Origin: a virus
Virus record (IMG/VR): IMGVR_UViG_3300033146_004974
Span: 21,851-85,850 of that record
Length of the DNA: 64,000 nucleotides
Direction: 5' to 3' (one strand)
Under the pieces are notes generated by a model. That model did no database searches. It was not told the DNA's origin and saw nothing but the letters and a program-made list of their open reading frames with translations. A program made the position numbers and the translations under genes. Below, piece after piece: positions 57,644 to 64,000 of this stretch (position 1 is the stretch's first letter; each line of letters begins with the position of its first letter).

Positions 57644-57663
57644 AGCCAGGCTTTTGCCTGGCT
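57644..57663 (+). terminator. Terminator between converging genes
   Basis: AGCCAGGC/GCCTGGCT stem with a TTTT loop, flanked by TTTTG on one side and CAAAA on the other. It can work for the array on the plus strand and the ankyrin gene on the minus strand. Confidence 0.7.
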
Positions 57664-57742
57664 TCAAAACGTTTGGGCCAAATGTTCGCCATCATCATCA
57701 TTGCATCATCTTTGCGAACAATTGCCAACTTTTTTGCACGGA

Positions 57743-60385
57743 TTACCGTGCAAAAGAATGAAGAATTCTGATTCTGATTCGGCTTTCATTCAACATTCCA
57801 TTTTGTTTCAGAAACTTTCTCGCTTGTCCTTGGGATTGCCAATCAAGTTCTCCATTTTTGAGAAGCAGTGCGACAATTTCTGGATTTCCTTTTTTCAATG
57901 CTTTCCGCATTGTTCTTTCCTTGGGCCTGAGCCAACCTTTTTGTGCAAGAAATTGAAGAATTTCTATATCATCGATATAAAGATTTGTTAAATAATCAAA
58001 TGAAATATTTTTTTGTCGATAATATTTTTCAAGTTTTTCTGCCAGATCAAAAAGGTGGTTTTCCAATAGTTTTTGTAGAATAATATCGACAAAATGATAA
58101 CTAATTTTTGTTATCTTTTTATAACCACCTTTTTGGAAGAAATCGAGTGCGGTCTGATTTTTGTAAGTAAGTGCCCAATAAAGCAAATGATCCATTTCAT
58201 TTTCTGGGAGATATTTGAAAGCAAGAGGGATTTTCTTGCTGTTCTGCAACATCAACAATCTCAAATAATGTTCCCAACCTTCGTGCTGATCAAAATTTTT
58301 CAGGACTTTGATAAATGGAAAATCATCTGCCTCGTCATCAAGAATTGCTCTTATGACTCTTGAATCGCCAGCTCTTTCAGTATTGAACAAAAATTCAAAA
58401 GCTTCTTTATCTCCATAATTAATTGCTGTTATGAGGAAAATCAACGCATCATTTTCAAATTTTGGGGATTTGTTCGAGAAGTATGCCAACAATTTATTGA
58501 TTGGGTAAGAATGTTGAAACATGATTGCTGATAGAATGGCATTTTTATTGTAAGATGTTTTTTCATCTTTGAATAAGAAATTGATGACTTCCTCATTGTC
58601 ATATTCCACAGCATTTTTCAATACTATTCCTCTAGGATCTTTGCTTAGATTATTGGACAAAAGATGATTGATAACTTCCTCATTTTCTTCTTCCACAGCA
58701 ATTGCCAAAATTTTTCCTTCAGGATCTTTGCTCAGATTATTGGACAAAAGATGATTGATAACTTTTTCATTTTCATATTCCATGGCATTTTCCAAAGCTC
58801 TTCCTTCAGGATCTTTGCTCAGATTATTGGATAGAAGATGATTAATAACTTTTTCATTTTCTTCTATCACGGCATTTTTTAAGGCTCTTCCTTCGGGATC
58901 TTTGCTCAGATTATTGGACAAAAGATGATTGATAACTTTTTCATTTTCATATTTTACAGCAAGTCTCAAAGCTGTTCCTCCAGGATCTTTGCTTAGATTA
59001 TTGGATAGGAGATGATTGATAACTTTTTCATTTTTATATCCCACAGCATTTGCCAATTGCAATCCGAACTCATCAGAGAGAGTTGGTTGTTGTAAAAGAA
59101 AATCAACACCTTCATGATATTTTTTTCGCATAGCATATGTTAGACTCTCCGAATCTTCAATGTTAGCACCATGATTCAAAAGAAGATCTGCAATCTTCAA
59201 TTGTCTGCTTTCGATTGCTGCTCCCAATGGTTGATTGCTGTTGAAATTGATATCAGCACCGTCTTCAACAAGTTCTTTCACTTTTTCAAAATTGAGTTCT
59301 TTGATTGCGTCAATGAGCAATTCGCCACGTTTTTCAACTTCTTTTCGGACATCTTTTTGGTCCAAATCTGGAGTTCCGAACGTGAAACGATTTTCAATCC
59401 CTCCAAAATCGTTTTCGATTCCAACATTTTGAACAAGATCGTGCAATGAAAGGTCTTCATAAGCTCCACCAACAAGTTTGATCTCATTTTTGTCAGCAGT
59501 TTTCAACCATTCAAGTCCCTCTTGTTGATTGGTTATTAGAAACTTTGTCAATTCTCTTTCTGTTAATGAGCGCAAATTATGGTCATCACTATAAAACTTT
59601 GACCATGTGTAAACATTGTGTTTAAAATCTTTTGAAGCAAGTCTTCTGACTCTTGTCATCCCCTGGGTTTTGATCCCGTTAAAACCACGTTTTTTGTCAT
59701 AAAGAATCTCATCATTCGCAAAAGATTCATTGTTAAAGTTTTCTTGAATCCACTGTGCATCCTCGTCTGAGATATTGTAGACCATGAATCCATTGCTTCC
59801 AACTGCTTCTGAAATTGCACAATGGAAGAAAGCTTGTCCTTCCGTGTGACAGTTTGTTACAACATGGTCTGACATTTTCATGATGTCGATCGGATGTCTG
59901 GTCATTAAAAGATATCCACTTCCATCACGGTTTGTCTTCCAAGTTTGATAAGCTTTGCTATCCATGAAACGTTTAAACCAACCATCCTTGTCCAGTTTGA
60001 ACTTTCTAAAAAACCTGTTCAAACTTATCTTTTTTATTTTTGCTTTCGCTCTCCCATTGCTTTTTCTCATTGCATATTCATTTGGTTCTTCTAGCCATTC
60101 GACAATCCCCGTTTCAAAAGTTTTGTTCTCATCAGCTCCAATTTCTTCCAATTTGTTTCTAATCCTTTTGAAAGCTTTTTTGACTTTGGGATTTAAAACA
60201 TCTCCTTCCAATTTGAAAAGTCTTCTATTGCTTGGAAGCAGTTTTGAAATGCTTTTCATTCCATATTTAAAATTGTCCGAATCTGTTACAGTCTTGAAAC
60301 TCTTATGGATGTCCAAAGCAGTTTGTGAAACTTCATTCAGCCTGCTTCGTTTTGGACGAAGCAGCTTCTTCATTTTTATTTTCAT
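57743..60385 (-). CDS. Large ankyrin-repeat protein with conserved phage N-terminal domain
   Basis: 880 residues, the only clear minus-strand gene. Residues 1-330 include LMTRHPIDIMKMSDHV and CHTEGQAFFHCAISEAVG, a pattern I recall from large proteins of giant phages, with no known function. From about 360 come ankyrin units, then five near-identical 29-residue units (NEKVINHLLSNNLSKDPEG) at 445-600, then diverged units to the end. Units are shorter than the usual 33. A protein-binding scaffold is likely. On the minus strand TTGTCC-17-GTATCT lies upstream as a possible promoter. Confidence 0.75.
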   Translation of the reverse strand: MKIKMKKLLRPKRSRLNEVSQTALDIHKSFKTVTDSDNFKYGMKSISKLLPSNRRLFKLEGDVLNPKVKKAFKRIRNKLEEIGADENKTFETGIVEWLEEPNEYAMRKSNGRAKAKIKKISLNRFFRKFKLDKDGWFKRFMDSKAYQTWKTNRDGSGYLLMTRHPIDIMKMSDHVVTNCHTEGQAFFHCAISEAVGSNGFMVYNISDEDAQWIQENFNNESFANDEILYDKKRGFNGIKTQGMTRVRRLASKDFKHNVYTWSKFYSDDHNLRSLTERELTKFLITNQQEGLEWLKTADKNEIKLVGGAYEDLSLHDLVQNVGIENDFGGIENRFTFGTPDLDQKDVRKEVEKRGELLIDAIKELNFEKVKELVEDGADINFNSNQPLGAAIESRQLKIADLLLNHGANIEDSESLTYAMRKKYHEGVDFLLQQPTLSDEFGLQLANAVGYKNEKVINHLLSNNLSKDPGGTALRLAVKYENEKVINHLLSNNLSKDPEGRALKNAVIEENEKVINHLLSNNLSKDPEGRALENAMEYENEKVINHLLSNNLSKDPEGKILAIAVEEENEEVINHLLSNNLSKDPRGIVLKNAVEYDNEEVINFLFKDEKTSYNKNAILSAIMFQHSYPINKLLAYFSNKSPKFENDALIFLITAINYGDKEAFEFLFNTERAGDSRVIRAILDDEADDFPFIKVLKNFDQHEGWEHYLRLLMLQNSKKIPLAFKYLPENEMDHLLYWALTYKNQTALDFFQKGGYKKITKISYHFVDIILQKLLENHLFDLAEKLEKYYRQKNISFDYLTNLYIDDIEILQFLAQKGWLRPKERTMRKALKKGNPEIVALLLKNGELDWQSQGQARKFLKQNGMLNESRIRIRILHSFAR
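58590..59040 (-). repeat. 87-bp tandem repeat inside the ankyrin gene
   Basis: Five copies of an 87-bp unit, marked by AGATTATTGGA at about 58648, 58735, 58822, 58909 and 58996, with few differences. In frame (29 codons each), so copy number can change without breaking the gene. Confidence 0.85.
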
Positions 60386-60464
60386 TCATCCAGCCTTATG
60401 TTCTTCTTGATCAATTCCCAGATACAATATATATCGTTTTAAGGACAAAAGAATCTCCACATCC

Positions 60465-60522
60465 TTTGCCAGCTTGCAGAATTGTTCGCAATTGGGCGGA
60501 ATATCTTCTGCAAGCTGGCAAA
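60465..60522. repeat. 17-bp perfect inverted repeat
   Basis: TTTGCCAGCTTGCAGAA (60465-60481) and its exact complement at 60506-60522, 24 bases apart. It lies just upstream of the minus-strand ankyrin gene, so it may regulate that gene or form part of the origin. Confidence 0.8.
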
Positions 60523-60744
60523 ATCTTGGAAAACCATTTCCTTTGTTCGAGTCATAAAAATCAATTCTTTCTTAAGGAATGGTAGCCAACTCTGGGCACT
60601 ATCTTCTGCTTGTCAAAAGCAGAAAGAATGTCTCAAATTTCATTCTTGCTTGAAAAAGCAATGAATGAAAGCCGAAGAAATAAGTGGCCAATTCCTGTTT
60701 GTTTTCAATGATTTAAGAACAGATTGCGTGAGGGTTGAGAATAG

Positions 60745-60809
60745 GGTTGTGCAGAGGTTGTGCAGAGGTTGTGCAGAGGTTGTGCATAAGTTGCGCATAA
60801 GTTGTGAAT
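60745..60809. repeat. 11-bp iterons with DnaA-box-like sequence
   Basis: Four GGTTGTGCAGA-type units in a row, then GTTGCGCATAA and GTTGTGAAT. The fourth unit reads on the minus strand as TTATGCACA (60781-60789), which fits the DnaA box TTATNCACA. A spacing of 11-12 bases places the units on one face of the helix. Confidence 0.75.
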
Positions 60810-61519
60810 GGGTGCAGAACAAGTTGGAAAAGGTTGGGTGATTTTTGGAATTTTCCAAAAAAAGTCAAGCACTTTCTGCCATTTTTTGCATACCAGTTCC
60901 AAAAAAAGTTGATAATTCTTCTACAATTCTTTTAAAAAGTCATAAAAAATTAAAAAGCCTGGTACTCCACTCCCCTTCGGCACCATTTTAGCACCCTACC
61001 CCTTGGGGACTTTGCACCCCACTTTTTTTCATGTTTTTTAACAAAACGTGTATTGTAACCCATTAGAATCATTGATTTTTTAGGGGGGGGTCAAGCAACA
61101 TTTGGCCAAAATGCCTAACACATTGGTTTTAAATGGTTTTTCACGTTTTTCACATTTTTTCAAAACAAGGTTTTCGACCATCTTTTGACCAATTGAAGTG
61201 TCAAAAAGGGGTTAAAACGGTGTTTTTGGGCAAAGTGAGCGAACATGTTTGGTCGCTATTGCCTAAAGACTCCAGAAGATGTGTCCAATTGTCACACCCC
61301 ATTTGAGGCAGAAATTGTCCAATTTCTTTGGAAAAAGTGGGGCATGATCTTTTTGCGAAGCATTAATTAGTCTCCTCAAAATAAAAAAGTTTTGAAATGG
61401 AATCAATGAAATCACGACATTTTTGTCATAGTTCCCCAGAATTCTGCAACTTTTTGCGCACTTTTGGGAAAGAAGTTTTAGACTTTTTAAAAAAACATTA
61501 AAAACAAAAACTTTTGCAC

Positions 61520-61876
61520 TTAAATTAATGGTTTATAGTTAACCATTTGTTTAACTGTTAACCAACCAGCTTTTTGTGAACATTTTTCACAGTTTCCAAA
61601 CTGGTTAACTATTAACTCTTAAATTAATGGTTTACAATTAACCAACCAGTTTTTTGTGAACATTTTTCACAGTTTCCAAACAGGTTAACTATTAACTCTT
61701 AAATTAATGGTTAATTATTAACCATTTGTTTAACTATTAACCATTTGTTTAACTGTTAACCAACCAGTTTTTTGTGAAAATCTTTCACAGTTTCCAAAAT
61801 GGTTAACTATTAACTCTTAAATTAATGGTTTACAATTAACCAACCAGTTTTTTGTGAACATTTTTCACAGTTTCCC
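61520..61876. repeat. Block of 80-bp repeats rich in GTTAAC
   Basis: Four copies of a unit starting AACCAACCAG at 61560, 61640, 61758 and 61838. Each holds a TGTGAA-CATT-TTCACA hairpin and GGTTAACTATTAACTC. The middle gap is longer because of an extra TTAACCATTTGTTTAAC. Many GTTAAC palindromes could bind a protein. Confidence 0.85.
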
Positions 61877-62290
61877 CCATTGTTTAATAACGATGAGCAT
61901 AGATGTTTCAAAACATTTAAACAAAATGTGCAACATACTGTTTTTTAAGAGTTTTTTAAAACTACTGAAAAGTTTTTCAGTTCAAAACAGTTGGGTCATA
62001 TCGTTAAACATCATCGTCAACGGGCTTGAGCAGCCTTGAAAAGAACGATGATGAAAAGTCTTTACCTTCCTTTATCTTTTTGTTCAAGGCGTTCTGAGAG
62101 CCTCACAGAAATTGCATCATTCGGTTAACGGTTAAATGGCCCACAATTGGCCCACAATCGCTCACAAACAAACGTGCACTAATATAAAGGGCCAAGTTCA
62201 AGAGCACCACAGCGCAAACCAGAGCGGTTTATGACGATTTACACTCTCTTTTTGCCCATTTTTAGCTCATTTTTGAGCAGCTTTCATCCC

Positions 62291-62373
62291 ACACATTTTG
62301 TCGAACACCTTGGCACACATTTTGTCGAACACCTTGGCACACATTTTGTCGAACACCTTGGCACACATTTTGG
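62291..62373. repeat. 24-bp direct repeats
   Basis: Three full copies of ACACATTTTGTCGAACACCT plus TGGC starting at 62291, 62315 and 62339, and a partial fourth. In one frame they would encode HFVEHLGT, but a non-coding role is more likely. Confidence 0.8.
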
Positions 62374-62722
62374 CAAGGTGGACAAATATTCAGTAAAATA
62401 TGTTACGCATGTGAATCATTGTGCGCGCCATTGTAAGGTGTTGTTTTACAAGAGTTTTTCATTTTGTTACAGTTTCTCACGCAAGGTGCGCAAAGTTATT
62501 CGCAATACAGCATTGAATCTTGACGCTGGGTTGAACAAGATGATGAGACAATGCGCGAGGATTCGCCAATCAATGAGCGTAAGTCATTGATTAATAAGGC
62601 GAAAAGAGGTTTTGAAACTATTTTGGCAAAATTGCGGTGTTGGCTCGCAACTCGCATTAAGAGTACATGTCGCGACAATGAGACAAGCCAAAAAAGATTG
62701 TCGCGAAAATGGCGGAAAGGGG

Positions 62723-62750
62723 TTGCAAACGTGGCTCATTCCGCTATGAT
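62723..62750 (+). promoter_or_regulatory. Promoter P11 (TTGCAA-16-TATGAT)
   Basis: TTGCAA at 62723-62728 and the near-consensus -10 TATGAT at 62745-62750. It is 94 bases before the next gene's ATG. It lacks the upstream GAAAC box of the P1-P9 family. Confidence 0.6.
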
Positions 62751-62843
62751 GAGAGACACAAGGGAAGCACGATGGTTCGCGGATGGTTCGCGAACCGGGC
62801 AAGCTTCCCAAAATTGCGCAACAATTGCGCAAAGGTTAGAAAA

Positions 62844-63404
62844 ATGTCTGACAACACCAACACAATCGTTGCTTCCGTTGCTTCCGTTGCTTCCTCTTCC
62901 GTTGCTTCCTCTTCCGTTGCTTCCTCTTCCGTTGCTTCCTCTTCCGTTGCTTCCGCGAAAGAGCGGATGGTTGCGCTCCAAGCTGCTCTCCAGCGCGCAA
63001 TGAGCGCTGGTGACTTCGGCGCAATGGCGCGCCTCACTTTGGCCAGCGCCAAGCTGGCCAAAGAGGTTGTGACCGAGGAGAACGGTGAAAAAATCACCGT
63101 CCTCAAGAGACGCGCCGCCGCTTTCCGCACGGCGTCTGCGCTTTTTGCCAGTGCATCCGCGCTTTGCCGCGCCGAGAGTGAAGGGCTTGGAGCCACCTTC
63201 CAAGGCAGAAGCGGCGCAGAGGTTCTCAATCCAGACGCGGCGGAAGCGTTCATGCAGGCCGCGCTCGATGCCCTGCTCTGCCCAGAGGTTAAGCACCTTC
63301 ACGGGGTACCAAACCCCTTTGTTGAAGTTCGGCGGGTAGCGCCCGTCGAACTTGAGGAAGAACTTGAGGAAGAAGAAGAAGAAGAGGAATTGCTTGAGGA
63401 GTGA
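62844..63404 (+). CDS. GC-rich low-complexity protein (186 aa)
   Basis: ATG 62844 behind AAAGGTTAG. The start is a Val-Ala-Ser repeat (ASSSVASSSVASSSV), then Ala-rich helices (AFRTASALFASASALCRAES) and a Glu-rich tail (EELEEEEEEEELLEE). Base content is much richer in G and C than the neighbours, as if recently acquired or under different selection. No domain recognised. It has its own promoter P11 and hairpins behind it. Confidence 0.6.
   Translation: MSDNTNTIVASVASVASSSVASSSVASSSVASSSVASAKERMVALQAALQRAMSAGDFGAMARLTLASAKLAKEVVTEENGEKITVLKRRAAAFRTASALFASASALCRAESEGLGATFQGRSGAEVLNPDAAEAFMQAALDALLCPEVKHLHGVPNPFVEVRRVAPVELEEELEEEEEEEELLEE
62868..62954 (+). repeat. 9/15-bp coding repeats
   Basis: Two 9-base GTTGCTTCC units are followed by four 15-base GTTGCTTCCTCTTCC units and one more GTTGCTTCC, all in frame. 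Confidence 0.9.
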
Positions 63405-63412
63405 GCGATTCC

Positions 63413-63484
63413 GCGAGCGCTCAAGCGCTCGCACCTTAACCTAAGCTTTGGAGATTTTTTTTCCAAGGTTTGGTTTAAGGTGCG
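63413..63484 (+). terminator. Hairpin pair after the GC-rich gene
   Basis: GCGAGCGCT/AGCGCTCGC (63413-63432, CA loop) overlaps a longer hairpin in which CGCACCTTAA (63430-63439) pairs with TTAAGGTGCG (63475-63484), with further pairing inside and a T8 loop. They are alternative structures, so this could be a terminator or attenuator. Confidence 0.6.
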
Positions 63485-63743
63485 CAAATTTTGTGCCAAT
63501 AGTGCTACACCGGCACTATCCCCCTCCCAGGGTAGACCTTTGCGCAAAATTTGCAATAATGCGCAACAATTGCGCGAAGGGGTTGACAACCTCTTGTGTC
63601 ACTCTTTTTTTGTCCCAAATATTTAACCAAATGGTTTTGGAATGAATGTTGCATGAGACCTTTCAAACTTTGATGCAAAAAAGCACGCATAAATTCCCAG
63701 ATTTTCCTATGCAATTTATTCACAAATGTTTTGTTACAACATT

Positions 63744-64000
63744 CCTTTCAAACTTTGATGCAACATTCCTTTCAAACTTTGATGCAAAAAACCTTTCAAA
63801 CATTTGATGCAAAAATCCTTTCAAACATTTGATGCAAAAATCCTTTCAAACATTTGATGCAAAAATCCTTTCAAACATTTGATGCAAAAATCCTTTCAAA
63901 CATTTGATGCTAAAATCCTTTCAAACATTTGATGCTAAAATCCTTTCAAACATTTGATGCTAAAATCCTTTCAAACATTTGATGCTAAAATCCTTTCAAA
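63744..64000. repeat. 25-bp tandem repeats running off the window
   Basis: Eleven starts of CCTTTCAAA at 63744, 63768, 63792 and then every 25 bases to 63992. The unit is near CCTTTCAAACATTTGATGCA plus AAAAT. The first two copies have CTTTG in place of CATTTG; the last ones have GCTAAAAT in place of GCAAAAAT, so variants are spread in blocks. A lone copy lies at 63659. No spacers separate the units. Confidence 0.93.

Larger units (their letters stand above)
60386..62843. other. Gene-poor, repeat-rich 2.46-kb region
   Basis: I see no convincing gene here. It is AT-rich with several inverted repeats, 11-bp iterons (60745-60809), a block of 80-bp repeats (61520-61876) and 24-bp repeats (62291-62373). 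The coding direction switches at its left edge. These are typical traits of a replication origin or other control region. An open frame at 62231-62590 consists largely of a translated repeat and is not supported. Confidence 0.7.

Noticed and set aside
62231-62590. 119-codon open frame with repeated HFVEHLGT
   Set aside because: Nearly a third of it is the translated 24-bp repeat, there is no good ribosome site, and the rest shows no domain. A noncoding repeat is the simpler reading.
62736-63434. Long minus-strand frames opposite the GC-rich gene
   Set aside because: GC-rich repeats leave all frames open. The plus-strand frame has the promoter and ribosome site.
63744-64000. CRISPR array
   Set aside because: The 25-bp units are directly contiguous, with no unique spacers between them.

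Overview
The window looks like part of a large, low-GC double-stranded DNA phage genome, probably jumbo class. It carries a phage-style replication and nucleotide kit: DnaB-type helicase, DnaE polymerase, class II ribonucleotide reductase, ThyX, dUTPase and ATP-dependent DNA ligase. It also has GroEL, a ClpP-like protease, a cell-wall amidase and a tRNA gene. More than 100 mostly very short genes lie on one strand, joined by ATGA or TAATG overlaps. No capsid, tail or terminase gene was recognised, so this is the replication, metabolism and accessory part of the genome. Shine-Dalgarno sites and sigma70-like promoters suggest an ordinary bacterial host, which I cannot name. Stops are TAA, TGA and TAG with no sign of recoding.

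Layout. 1-5 kb: small unknown genes, a DUF3310 protein and the helicase. 5-14.7 kb: a CAU tRNA, then nrdJ, thyX, a possible GroES-like protein, two unknowns, dnaE and dut. 14.7-22.8 kb: acidic and unknown proteins, ClpP-like protease, amidase, groEL, a membrane-anchored coiled coil and a micro-membrane peptide. 22.8-26.3 kb: a duplicated small gene with its promoter, two radical SAM proteins flanking a membrane HExxH protein, and a protein starting with the SNSSSSSF motif. 26.3-35 kb: a MoxR/VWA pair, metallophosphoesterase, deaminase, zinc-ribbon proteins and conserved phage unknowns. 35-46.5 kb: CCA-adding enzyme, Rnl2-type RNA ligase, DNA ligase, ankyrin proteins, DHH phosphoesterase, ArdC-like antirestriction protein and a PD-(D/E)XK nuclease. 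46.5-57.6 kb: two runs of tiny paralogous genes around a 671-residue beta-domain protein and a pentapeptide-HhH fusion. 57.7-60.4 kb: one minus-strand ankyrin gene. 60.4-62.8 kb: a repeat-rich, gene-poor stretch that may be an origin. 62.8-64 kb: one GC-rich low-complexity gene, strong hairpins and a 25-bp tandem repeat that runs off the window.

The most unusual feature is a family of about 28 full-length small genes (60-76 codons) plus two remnants. They begin with MKFR-like residues and end in a Trp-Gln-like pair. Most are chained through a near-constant junction in which the stop codon overlaps the next start. The cores are very divergent but share a hydrophobic/Asp-aromatic motif. Twenty-four copies lie between 51.77 and 57.62 kb; others are at 46.5, 29.5 and 22.8 kb. 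Their function is unknown. A second theme is a promoter family with a conserved box upstream of a TTGACA -35, placed before many of the small accessory operons. A third is RNA maintenance: CCA-adding enzyme, RNA ligase, a tRNA with no encoded CCA, and phosphatase-like proteins.
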